Assembly (NCBI GenBank): GCA_000436915.1
Contig: HF994150.1
Span: forward strand, 1,578-26,918
DNA: 25,341 nucleotides
Direction: 5' to 3'
Origin: Prevotella sp. CAG:1092
GTDB taxonomy: Bacteria > Bacteroidota > Bacteroidia > Bacteroidales > Bacteroidaceae
Shown: positions 8,402 through 15,666 of the stretch, piece by piece
How positions within the stretch are numbered: position 1 is the stretch's first letter
Layout: each line of letters begins with the position of its first letter
Program-made: the position numbers and the translations under genes
Notes under the pieces: model-generated
Database searches by the model: none
What the model saw: only the letters and a program-made list of their open reading frames with translations
What the model was told of the DNA's origin: nothing

Positions 8402-8475
8402 TTGCTTACAATCGCATTAAAAATACATACAAAAAGAAAGCATATTGTAAGCAAATTCTTTCATTTTGCTTACAA
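8402..8475. promoter_or_regulatory. Cluster of three TTGCTTACAA elements upstream of gltB
   Basis: The 10-mer TTGCTTACAA occurs at 8402-8411 (plus), 8445-8454 (minus) and 8466-8475 (plus). Centre spacings are about 43 and 21 bp, near four and two helical turns. The first two copies form an 11-bp inverted repeat. Related TACAAC/GTTGTA half-sites continue at 8478-8483 and 8503-8508. The cluster is about 70-150 bp upstream of the predicted gltB start site, where activators usually bind. It could equally control a transcript going the other way. The regulator is not known to me. Confidence 0.4.
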
Positions 8476-8558
8476 CATACAACTTTGTTAATAAATAAGA
8501 GTGTTGTATACTATACTGTAGGCAGATAACCGAATGTTCAACCAACAGCATTGACATT

Positions 8559-8801
8559 ATGCCGATAGGTAAAAGTAAAATCTCGGATATGGATTTCGGC
8601 TCTTTCGAGAACACGATTGACAAAAACATTGAGACAGACAAGGCTTCAGACAAATTTGACCAACAGCTTCAAGCCTACAAGGATGCTGGCAATAGCTTGA
8701 CTTCAGCAAAATCAGAACTTGAAACGGCAGTATCTTCTTTAAACCCAAATCGGTCATTAGAAAATGACAAGAAACTTTTTCTAATGACCGATTTGGGATA
8801 A
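8559..8801 (+). CDS. Doubtful small hypothetical protein, possibly truncated
   Basis: The frame would encode 80 hydrophilic, helix-prone residues (MPIGKSKISDMDFGSFENT...), with composition more like a real protein than its surroundings. The last 19 or so residues come from the arms of a perfect 21-bp inverted repeat, which suggests the natural C-terminus was replaced when that hairpin arrived or that the ORF is a remnant. The frame is open upstream to 8499, so a non-ATG or missing start is possible. I see no promoter and recognise no domain. It could be a fragment of a mobile element gene or chance. Confidence 0.3.
   Translation: MPIGKSKISDMDFGSFENTIDKNIETDKASDKFDQQLQAYKDAGNSLTSAKSELETAVSSLNPNRSLENDKKLFLMTDLG
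8744..8797. repeat. Perfect 21-bp inverted repeat with 12-base loop
   Basis: CCCAAATCGGTCATTAGAAAA (8744-8764) is the exact reverse complement of 8777-8797, separated by 12 bases. A shorter stem (AGTCGG 8807-8812 with CCGACT 8832-8837) and the terminator-like hairpin at 8846-8890 follow directly, making three hairpins in a row. This could be a structured RNA 3' end, a duplicated terminator, or a small non-autonomous mobile element. It overlaps the end of the small ORF at 8559-8801. Confidence 0.75.
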
Positions 8802-8845
8802 AGGGTAGTCGGTAGCGAAGATGTCAGCAGCCCGACTTGTGTCTT

Positions 8846-8890
8846 AGGAGCACAGTATGGTGGCATCGCCTTATGCTCCTTGCTTTTTTA
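8846..8890 (+). terminator. Terminator-like hairpin with T6 tract
   Basis: AGGAGCA (8846-8852) pairs with TGCTCCT (8874-8880), with a further GGC/GCC inside the loop, and a run of six T follows at 8884-8889. It would end a plus-strand transcript coming through the small ORF and hairpins upstream. Confidence 0.45.
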
Positions 8891-9562
8891 TTATTCATAA
8901 AAATGATGTTTACAGAGTACCTTTTGATACCTGTTTTAATAATCGCATTTATATCTTTGGATTCCAGTTTTTATGTCTTGGTTAATAGATTTTCATTTCG
9001 CAATCAATTTCTTTTCTATGGGAAAAAGAATGTCTATTATTTAAGAATGCAATTTTTGTGTATTTATCGATAGCGTGTTTTATCACACCACGAACAGAAT
9101 TTGTAGAATAAGTACCTCTGTAGTTTTTCTCTGAGGTATATTGTGAAAATATTTTAAGAGATTTTTATGCATTACTGTACTTTCCATGTTTTCATAGATT
9201 GCATATATCGTATATTTATAACATTCGGGAGCTATGGTAACGATAATGCCATTGTGGTTTTATAGAATAAAATACCTCAAACGCTATAGTCCTGTATGCA
9301 TGAACAGTTAGCCAGGGTGTTGTTCTTTCGCAGGCCGATTTTATCGACTTACGAAGGAACAACACCCTGGCTTTTAAAACTGTTGAAACTTGCTTGGCCT
9401 ATTCCCACCGAACTTTTCTATCCATGTAGTCATTCCCAGTTATACTTTTTTCTTCTTACTGAAACCAGAAGGCTTTGATTCCGTATCGTCTTTGGGATTT
9501 CGGGATTCTTTTTAGGCTACTTATTTGGTTGTAATCTTGAGTGAGTACTATTACTATGAAAA
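8891..9562. other. Gene-poor stretch with decayed sequence
   Basis: No convincing gene lies here. The 78-residue frame that spans 8837-9073 is Phe/Leu-rich low-quality sequence overlying the terminator. A weak inverted repeat (TACCTC 9113-9118 with GAGGTA 9133-9138) and the long hairpin at 9303-9384 are the only structures. On the minus strand around 9390-9500, short protein-like pieces such as WIEKFGGNRPSKFQQF and SKPSGFSKKKK are separated by stops and shifts, suggesting remnants of old coding DNA. Confidence 0.5.
9303..9384. repeat. Long imperfect inverted repeat (GCCAGGGTGTTGTTC arms)
   Basis: Bases 9311-9330 pair with 9352-9371 over 20 bp with one G-U wobble (GCCAGGGTGTTGTTC with GAACAACACCCTGGC). 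After a small internal loop, AACAGTT (9303-9309) pairs with AACTGTT (9378-9384). The central loop holds a further CGAT/ATCG mini-stem. There is no T-tract right after the stem. I see no gene whose end it would serve on the plus strand, and GH43 ends 180 bp away on the minus strand. It may be a mobile-element remnant or a structured RNA. Confidence 0.7.
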
Positions 9563-10537
9563 TTAGTATTTCCTTACTTCGCCCGTTGTGAAATTGATAT
9601 CAAACTTGTCGCAATATTCAAATTCGCATTTACTATCCTTAAATGATATAGGGAAAATGATGATGCGCGAAGCTGGCAATTCGCGCTCAAGCCAACGGTC
9701 GCCTACATATAAATATGTGGTTTGCTTAGTGCCCTTAATCTCCAACACGGCAGCCGCCTGAGTGCGGAAAGCCTTGTCGTCGCCTATATTCTCGAGTTGG
9801 CTCCATCCTTTGTCGAGTTTCTTTGATGTAGAAAGTTTGCATTGATTTGGTGCCCATCCTGTACATGCTGAGCTAAGCATATAGTAGAGTCCGTCTTTGT
9901 TGACTATAACAGGAGCTTCGCGACGCAAATCCTTCATCACACATTTATGGGAAACCACCTTGGTATAATCATCAGAAAGCTTAAAGATGCCGATATTGGT
10001 ATTCTCGGTTGTGGTAGAAACGAAATAAGCTTTGCCATTGTTGTCGACAAAAACATTACAGTCGCGCGACTTCACTCCAAGTGGTCGTCCGCTCCACTCA
10101 AGCTTGTATGGTCCGCAGATAGAGTCGGCAGAAAAGCATGCAGCCTCAGAAGCTGCATAGCGTGGACCTTCCCAATGGCACCAGATGATGAACTTGCCTG
10201 TCTTAGGGTTGCGCATAATCTTGGCACGCTCTATGAAGCGAGTTTTGCCAAGTTCAGGAACGGTAACGCCATTCTTAACAACTTTGGCTTCGAAGCGCCA
10301 GTTTACAAGGTCGGTAGAAGAATACATATTGACATCAGGATTCCATGAGTCGCCACGGTCTTCGCCCACCATATACCATCTGTCGCCATAGCGAAGAAAA
10401 CCTGGTGCATGAGCTTGAATGGTGTCGCCATTAGTGTCGTACCATACCTCGCCATTTTTGATGGTTGTCCACTCATCAGCCAAAGCAAAGGTAGAGAATG
10501 ATAATAAACAGAGAATTAAGCTGAATAGTTTTTTCAT
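9563..10537 (-). CDS. Secreted GH43-like glycosidase (exo-beta-1,3-galactanase-like group)
   Basis: The 324-residue protein has a type I signal peptide (1-20, cleavage after FALA), so it is exported to the periplasm or beyond. The rest is a five-bladed beta-propeller of the GH43 type: QAHAPG at 41-46, GEDRG near 59, IERAK at 102-106, SRDCNVFVD at 157-165, RREAPV at 205-210 and SSACTGWAPN at 222-231. These motifs resemble the GH43 branch with exo-beta-1,3-galactanases and related beta-galactosidases, so a plant arabinogalactan-type substrate is plausible but not proven. By eye, Glu207 would be the acid and Gln260 (FRTQ) would sit where that branch uses Gln as base. There is no SusC/SusD pair or other carbohydrate gene nearby. 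It follows rseP after 41 bp and may be read through from it. Confidence 0.8.
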   Translation of the reverse strand: MKKLFSLILCLLSFSTFALADEWTTIKNGEVWYDTNGDTIQAHAPGFLRYGDRWYMVGEDRGDSWNPDVNMYSSTDLVNWRFEAKVVKNGVTVPELGKTRFIERAKIMRNPKTGKFIIWCHWEGPRYAASEAACFSADSICGPYKLEWSGRPLGVKSRDCNVFVDNNGKAYFVSTTTENTNIGIFKLSDDYTKVVSHKCVMKDLRREAPVIVNKDGLYYMLSSACTGWAPNQCKLSTSKKLDKGWSQLENIGDDKAFRTQAAAVLEIKGTKQTTYLYVGDRWLERELPASRIIIFPISFKDSKCEFEYCDKFDINFTTGEVRKY

Positions 10538-10578
10538 AAAATATTGAATAGTTGATAATAGTTAGTATAATTGCAGAT

Positions 10579-11952
10579 TTACATATATCCGAGCCATCGT
10601 AGCACATCGTTGAGGTTGGCAACTACCAACAACAGCAGCAATATGCCGATACCGATATATTCAGCCCATATCATGAATTTTTCAGATGGCTTGCGACGGG
10701 TTATCATCTCGTAGAGCAAGAACAACACGTGACCGCCGTCAAGGGCTGGAATAGGCAGGATATTCATGAAGGCAAGAATGATGCTCAAGAAGGCTGTCAT
10801 CTTCCAGAACATATACCAATCCCATGCAGCAGGGAAGAGGTTGGCAATAGCTCCGAAGCCACCAAGCGACTTAGCGCCATCGGCTGTAAACACATATTTC
10901 ATATCGCTTACATATCCTTTCAGCACGTCGATACCATAATTAACACCAGCAGGGAAGCTCTCGAAGAAACCATATTCTATATGTGTCTGCTTATAGTCGG
11001 TAGGCATCTTTGGGACATAGCCAAGCTTGAGGTCAGGAGTAAGCGTAACGGTTGCTGTATCGAGCAATCCTGTCTGAGCCTTGCGAGCTACTACGGTTGT
11101 TGTCAAAATCTCGAGGCTATCCTTATGGCTCATTCCCTTAACGAGGTCTTGGCTCATGGCATTGAGTTGATCGGTCAAATCGCCAAAGGTCTCTACCTTC
11201 TTTCCGCCTACGGCAACAATAGTATCGCCCTTAGCAAGTCCTATCTGATGAGCAGGACTGCCTGCAATCACGCTATCTACAACGCAATCCATCCAAGCGC
11301 GAGTAAAGGTAGGCTGCGACTGAATCATGCTCAAAAGGTTGAGCTTGCCAGGAAGGTTTACGGTAACGGTTTTGCCATCGCGCAACACTCTTACTTCCTT
11401 AGCCTCAGAGAGGTCGCGATATACATCAATATCTAATTTCTTGAAGTCGCCCTTTTCGGTACCGAGCAAGATATCATGGTCGTGGAATCCAAGAGTTTTG
11501 GCTTCCTTATTAAACTGCATACCTTGCTTCATATCCTTGGTGGCAACATAGGTTTCGCCCCAAGTAAACATTATCATGGAATAGATGAACAACGCAAGGA
11601 GGAAGTTTACCAACACACCACCTATCATAATAAATAAGCGTTGCCAAGCTGGCTTAGAGCGAAACTCCCAAGGCTGCGCAGGCTGTTTCATCTGCTCGGT
11701 ATCCATACTCTCGTCTATCATTCCAGATATCTTGCAATATCCGCCAAGAGGCAACCAGCCAATACCATAAGTTGTGTCGCTATTGCGAGGTTTGAACTGG
11801 AACAGATGGAACCAAGGGTCGAAGAACAGATAGAATTTCTCTACTCTTACGCCAAAGAGCTTTGAGAAAAAGAAGTGTCCACCCTCATGCAAGAGGATCA
11901 ACAAAGAAATTGCTAATATAAACTGAAGCAATTTGATGAGAAAAATTTCCAT
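10579..11952 (-). CDS. rseP: RIP metalloprotease, site-2 protease family
   Basis: This 457-residue inner-membrane zinc protease cleaves transmembrane substrates such as anti-sigma factors in envelope-stress signalling. The zinc-binding HEGGH is at residues 22-26 in the first membrane helix. The third zinc ligand motif, NILPIPALDGGH, is at 397-408. Membrane segments are visible at about 5-25, 105-130, 385-410 and 430-447. A PDZ domain with AGSPAHQIGLAKGD spans about 225-300 in the periplasmic part, and the weaker stretch at 140-210 is probably a diverged first PDZ. The gene begins 40 bp after dxr, as in other Bacteroidota, and ends the conserved murA-rimM-dxr-rseP block. The target in this organism cannot be told from the window. 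Confidence 0.95.
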   Translation of the reverse strand: MEIFLIKLLQFILAISLLILLHEGGHFFFSKLFGVRVEKFYLFFDPWFHLFQFKPRNSDTTYGIGWLPLGGYCKISGMIDESMDTEQMKQPAQPWEFRSKPAWQRLFIMIGGVLVNFLLALFIYSMIMFTWGETYVATKDMKQGMQFNKEAKTLGFHDHDILLGTEKGDFKKLDIDVYRDLSEAKEVRVLRDGKTVTVNLPGKLNLLSMIQSQPTFTRAWMDCVVDSVIAGSPAHQIGLAKGDTIVAVGGKKVETFGDLTDQLNAMSQDLVKGMSHKDSLEILTTTVVARKAQTGLLDTATVTLTPDLKLGYVPKMPTDYKQTHIEYGFFESFPAGVNYGIDVLKGYVSDMKYVFTADGAKSLGGFGAIANLFPAAWDWYMFWKMTAFLSIILAFMNILPIPALDGGHVLFLLYEMITRRKPSEKFMIWAEYIGIGILLLLLVVANLNDVLRWLGYM

Positions 11953-11975
11953 TTAATATATCAAGTTGTATTGTT

Positions 11976-12006
11976 TTTACTTTTTTACTCTTTTATTTTT
12001 TACCCT
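11976..12006. repeat. Short octamer minisatellite overlapping the dxr stop codon
   Basis: On the minus strand four units read AGGGTAAA, AAATAAA (one base short), AGAGTAAA and AAAGTAAA. They begin inside the last dxr codons (GKK) and run through its stop into the dxr-rseP gap. They belong to the same ARRGTAAA unit family as the array at 25266-25329. Confidence 0.6.
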
Positions 12007-13156
12007 TTTCAACCCTTTCGCTTGCCACAGCTCTTGCTTCGGCATCTGTGCGCAGATAGGTTTCAAGACTTGATGTAGTATCGAAGGCTACGGTCTGCAT
12101 GGTATGTTCGATGATGTCTGCCATGGCAGGATATGAAATCTCGTCTTTACGGAAGGCGGCATTCACTATCTCGTTGGCTGCATTAAGGATGCAAGGCATA
12201 TTGCCACCACGATTGATAGCCTCGTAGGCAAGAGCCAAGCAACGGAACTTCTCTACATCAGGCTCGAAAAACTCTAACGGACGCTCGAAGAGATTCAAGC
12301 GCTTGCCGTCGAGATGCAGACGGTCGGGATAAGAGAAGGCATACTGGATAGGCAGACGCATATCTGGCACACCAAGTTGCGCCTTGATGCCACCATCAAC
12401 AAACTGTACGGCACTATGCACGATAGATTGTGGATGGACGAGCACCTGAATCTTGTCAGCCTCAACGCCAAAGAGCCATTTTGCCTCCATAACCTCGAAA
12501 CCCTTGTTCATAAGGGTTGCTGAGTCGATGGTAATCTTTGCTCCCATATCCCAAGTAGGATGGCGCAAAGCGTCGGCAGCCTTTACTTGTGCCAACTTCT
12601 CGGCTGGCAGGGTGCGGAAAGGACCACCTGAGCAGGTGAGGAGAATCTTTTCTATCTCGTTGTCGCCTTCGCCAACCAAGCTTTGGAATATTGCACTATG
12701 CTCGGAGTCGACAGGCAATATTGGCACATGGTTTTCTACAGCCAACTTGCATATCAGTTCGCCTGCCACGACCAAGGTTTCCTTGTTGGCAAGACATATT
12801 TTTTTCTTTGCCTTTATGGCATGGATAGTTGGTTCAAGGCCCGAGAAACCTACCATGGCGGTAAGCACCATATCGATAGGTTCAGCCTCAACGATATCGC
12901 AAAGAGCCTGTGCTCCAGCATAGACCTTGACTTCAGGCATGTCGTCCATCAGACGGCAGAGGTCTTGGTACTTTGTTTCATCTGCCACAACGATGGCAGC
13001 AGGATGAAAGCGATGAGCCTGCTCGGCAAGTAGCTCGATACGAGTGTTTGCCGTGAGACAATAAGCCTCGTATAAATCCTCGTGCTGCGAAATAACATCA
13101 AGGGCTTGGGTGCCGATGCTACCAGTAGAGCCAAGGATACATATTTGTTTTTTCAT
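11993..13156 (-). CDS. dxr: 1-deoxy-D-xylulose 5-phosphate reductoisomerase
   Basis: Dxr converts DXP to MEP with NADPH, the committed step of the MEP isoprenoid pathway. I start it at 13156 (MKKQICILGSTGSIG), giving 387 residues, the usual length. The frame is open upstream to a Met at 13249, but the extra 31 residues are apolar, not family-like, and overlap the end of rimM. The NADPH-binding GSTGSIG is at 9-15. The active-site signatures VDSEHSAIFQ, TWDMGAKITIDSATLMNKGFEVMEA and the late NAANEIVNAAF are all present. It follows rimM by 70 bp and precedes rseP by 40 bp. The last codons come from an AAG/GTA-rich minisatellite, so the exact C-terminus (VEKGKK) may vary between strains. It is the target class of fosmidomycin. 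Confidence 0.95.
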   Translation of the reverse strand: MKKQICILGSTGSIGTQALDVISQHEDLYEAYCLTANTRIELLAEQAHRFHPAAIVVADETKYQDLCRLMDDMPEVKVYAGAQALCDIVEAEPIDMVLTAMVGFSGLEPTIHAIKAKKKICLANKETLVVAGELICKLAVENHVPILPVDSEHSAIFQSLVGEGDNEIEKILLTCSGGPFRTLPAEKLAQVKAADALRHPTWDMGAKITIDSATLMNKGFEVMEAKWLFGVEADKIQVLVHPQSIVHSAVQFVDGGIKAQLGVPDMRLPIQYAFSYPDRLHLDGKRLNLFERPLEFFEPDVEKFRCLALAYEAINRGGNMPCILNAANEIVNAAFRKDEISYPAMADIIEHTMQTVAFDTTSSLETYLRTDAEARAVASERVEKGKK

Positions 13157-13226
13157 TACTTTATTGTATGATAAAGAATTCTTATTGATAAAGATTCGTG
13201 TTATGAATGGTAAAGCTAAAAAGGGA

Positions 13227-13754
13227 TTAGCCCAAATCCAAGATACCATCGGGCAAAGTCATGGTTATCTTTCGAGCTTCGCCATCAATATCTTTTATCC
13301 AATCTGGATTTACAGGCACAAGAATCTCGTTGCCATCATCGGCAGTAATCTCGAAGAGCACATTCTCGGTAGTGTCGTCGATACTATCAAGGCGACCGAT
13401 GGTCTTGCCTTTATCGGCATCGACAACCATATAGCCTACTATCTCAGGCAACGACATCTCGCCAGTATCTGCCGAGTCGGCAAGACTACGAGGGAAGAAG
13501 ACTCCGCAACCTGTGATATTGCGAGCTTGCTCCTGAGTGTCGATACCTTCAAACTTCACGAGAGCTGTCTCGTTGCTACGAAAACGATATTCCTCGAAGA
13601 AGAAAGGTACGAGGATGCCATCTATGTCAAGAAACAGATAATCGGCATCCACACGGTCGAAGACGTCGTCGTCGAAATATAACGACACCTCGCCTTTCAC
13701 ACCATGCGACTTACCTATGGTACCTATTTTATATACGTCGTCTCTCTTAATCAT
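13227..13754 (-). CDS. rimM: Ribosome maturation factor RimM
   Basis: RimM binds ribosomal protein S19 and helps mature the 30S subunit head. I choose the ATG at 13754 (MIKRDDVYKIGTIGKSHGVKGEV), giving 175 residues, normal for the family. The earlier Met at 13778 would add eight residues deep inside murA. With this start the gene overlaps the murA stop by 8 bp (ATGATTAA), which suggests translational coupling. The N-terminal RimM domain (about 1-90) has the typical IGKSHGVKGEV. The C-terminal PRC-barrel domain (about 100-170) has EIVGYMVVD...GRLDSI and ends with ILVPVNPDWIKDID...LPDGILDL. It lies between a cell-wall gene and an isoprenoid gene, an order common in Bacteroidota. Confidence 0.95.
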   Translation of the reverse strand: MIKRDDVYKIGTIGKSHGVKGEVSLYFDDDVFDRVDADYLFLDIDGILVPFFFEEYRFRSNETALVKFEGIDTQEQARNITGCGVFFPRSLADSADTGEMSLPEIVGYMVVDADKGKTIGRLDSIDDTTENVLFEITADDGNEILVPVNPDWIKDIDGEARKITMTLPDGILDLG

Positions 13755-15057
13755 CGATTCTTGATATTTTAGCGCCAAGCTTGTTTAGTCGTTTCTCTAT
13801 ATCCTCATATCCGCGGTCTATCTGAGCGATGTTGGCAATTCGGCTTGTGCCTTCAGCACTAAGGGCGGCTATGAGCAAGGCGATACCTGCACGAATATCA
13901 GGACTGGTCATTCTGCCTGCACGAAGCTTTATGTCATGGTCGTGACCTACTACCACGGCTCTATGTGGGTCGCAAAGGATAATCTGCGCACGCATATCGA
14001 TAAGCTTGTCGACAAAGAACAAGCGGCTCTCAAACATCTTCTGATGAATCAATACGGAGCCCTTGGCTTGGGTTGCCACAACGAGCAATACTGAAAGCAA
14101 GTCTGGTGTGAGTCCTGGCCATGGAGCATCGGCAAGGGTCATGATGGTGCCATCGATAAAGGAGTCGACAACATAGTGTTCCTGACGAGGGATGAAGAGG
14201 TCGTCGCCCTCTACTTCAATCTTTACGCCCAAACGGCGGAAGGCATCGGGGATGATTCCAAGATTGCGCAACGATACATTCTTTATTCTAATACCGTTGC
14301 CCACCATGGCAGCCATACCGATAAACGAGCCTACCTCTATCATATCTGGCAATATGCGATGCTTGGCTCCATGCAGATGCTTCACTCCAACGATAGTGAT
14401 AAGGTTAGAGGCTATGCCGCTAATATTGGCACCCATATGGTTGAGCATATGGCAAAGCTGCTGGATGTATGGTTCGCAGGCTGCATTATAGATAGTTGTG
14501 GTTCCTTTTGCTGTTACTGCAGCCATAATGATGTTGGCAGTACCTGTTACGGAAGCCTCGTCGAGGAGCATATAGCATCCATTCAGGCTATCGGCCTTGA
14601 TCTGATAAACATCGCGCTCTTCGTCGTGAACGAAGTCGGCTCCGAGCTTATTGAATCCAAGGAAATGGGTGTCCAAGCGTCTACGACCAATCTTGTCGCC
14701 TCCTGGTTTTGCCACGGTAGCCTTACCAAAACGACCGAGCAACGGACCAATCATGAGCACGCTACCACGTAGGGATGCACATTTGTTCACGAACTCCTGA
14801 CTATTCAGATAGTCAAGATTTAGCTGGTCGGCTTGGAAAGTATAGTCGTGACGAGAGTTGCGTGTAACCTTCACGCCTATCTCTTGCAACAACGATATCA
14901 GGTTGTTGACATCAAGAATATCTGGGATATTGGTTATGCGTACAGGTTCGGAAGTAAGGAGCGTAGCGCATATCACTTCCAAAGCTTCGTTTTTAGCACC
15001 TTGTGGGGTAATGGTTCCCGACAATAGGTGTCCGCCTTCGATAACAAATGATTCCAT
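13747..15057 (-). CDS. murA: UDP-N-acetylglucosamine 1-carboxyvinyltransferase (Asp-type)
   Basis: MurA transfers enolpyruvate from PEP to UDP-GlcNAc, the first committed step of peptidoglycan synthesis in the cytosol. The 436-residue protein is full length, with the N-terminal GGHLLSGTITPQGAKNEAL substrate-binding region and the late RAGIALLIAAL segment. The flexible active-site loop reads KPGGDKIGRRRLDTH, with Asp121 where Escherichia coli has Cys115. Asp is active in this enzyme but cannot be alkylated by fosfomycin, as known from Mycobacterium and Chlamydia MurA, so the enzyme should be naturally insensitive. No second murA copy is visible. It follows the DUF4290 gene by 6 bp and overlaps rimM by 8 bp, so it sits within one transcript. 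Confidence 0.97.
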   Translation of the reverse strand: MESFVIEGGHLLSGTITPQGAKNEALEVICATLLTSEPVRITNIPDILDVNNLISLLQEIGVKVTRNSRHDYTFQADQLNLDYLNSQEFVNKCASLRGSVLMIGPLLGRFGKATVAKPGGDKIGRRRLDTHFLGFNKLGADFVHDEERDVYQIKADSLNGCYMLLDEASVTGTANIIMAAVTAKGTTTIYNAACEPYIQQLCHMLNHMGANISGIASNLITIVGVKHLHGAKHRILPDMIEVGSFIGMAAMVGNGIRIKNVSLRNLGIIPDAFRRLGVKIEVEGDDLFIPRQEHYVVDSFIDGTIMTLADAPWPGLTPDLLSVLLVVATQAKGSVLIHQKMFESRLFFVDKLIDMRAQIILCDPHRAVVVGHDHDIKLRAGRMTSPDIRAGIALLIAALSAEGTSRIANIAQIDRGYEDIEKRLNKLGAKISRIDD

Positions 15058-15063
15058 GTTGTT

Positions 15064-15666
15064 TTATCCTCTCTTTTTCTTTTTAGGTGTTGGTTTATCG
15101 TTTTCTCGCACCACTTTGTTGAAAACAAATGTAGAGAGATCGAGCTGTATGGCGCCGTCGGTAAATTGTGCCAAATCGGAAGCCACCTTCTCGTTGTCGT
15201 TTGAACCATGGCTCCATTGAGTGAGGTCGCGCTTCATCTGGTTGGCAACAAGGCGTACCAACTCGTTGCGCTCTCTGCCTGGCTCCATAGTCTTTAGCTT
15301 ATCGCATGCCTCCATCACGAGTTTGCCGTAATGTCTAACGCGAATACGCGACATAGGATATTTCATCGGAGCTGGCTTGGCTTGCAGCTGATGAGCTTGG
15401 GAAACATCGAATGGATAGTCGATATCGAGCTTGAAATTGCTCATTATGGCGAGATGATCCCATAGTTTCTGCTTAAAATTGGCAGAATCCTTGGCATATG
15501 GCGACATGCGCATCATGGTAGTGATGATGGTTTCGGCACAACGCTGGCGTTCGGCCTTTGTCGGCAAACCGATGGCATGGTCTACCATGAGCTGTATCTC
15601 GCGACCATATTCAGGAAGCACAAGTCTCTCGCGATGGGTATTATAGTCAAGTCCTTTTATATTCAT
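15064..15666 (-). CDS. DUF4290 family protein
   Basis: The 200-residue cytosolic protein matches the Bacteroidota-only DUF4290 family by its N-terminus (YNTHRERLVLPEYGREIQLMVDHA) and the central FDVSQAHQLQAKPAPMKYP. It is basic and mostly helical, and ends with a Lys-rich tail (PTPKKKKRG). It has no catalytic motif I recognise. Its ATG abuts the tsaB stop with no gap, and murA starts 6 bp after its end, so it is made together with both. The steady position before murA suggests a role tied to cell-wall synthesis or growth, but that is guilt by association only. The basic tail might bind nucleic acid or membrane phosphates. Confidence 0.85.
   Translation of the reverse strand: MNIKGLDYNTHRERLVLPEYGREIQLMVDHAIGLPTKAERQRCAETIITTMMRMSPYAKDSANFKQKLWDHLAIMSNFKLDIDYPFDVSQAHQLQAKPAPMKYPMSRIRVRHYGKLVMEACDKLKTMEPGRERNELVRLVANQMKRDLTQWSHGSNDNEKVASDLAQFTDGAIQLDLSTFVFNKVVRENDKPTPKKKKRG

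Noticed and set aside
8837..9073. 78-codon Phe/Leu-rich frame
   Set aside because: It starts within a terminator-like hairpin and has the composition of AT-rich non-coding DNA.
9113..9138. TACCTC/GAGGTA inverted repeat as a terminator
   Set aside because: The stem is only six base pairs with a 14-base loop, with no T-tract and no gene ending nearby.
13157..13249. Longer N-terminus for dxr (Met at 13249)
   Set aside because: The extra residues are apolar and unlike the family, and overlap the rimM end; MKKQICILGSTGSIG at 13156 is the normal start.
14176..14772. Plus-strand frame of 198 codons inside murA
   Set aside because: It is antisense to intact, conserved murA, and no independent coding evidence is visible.
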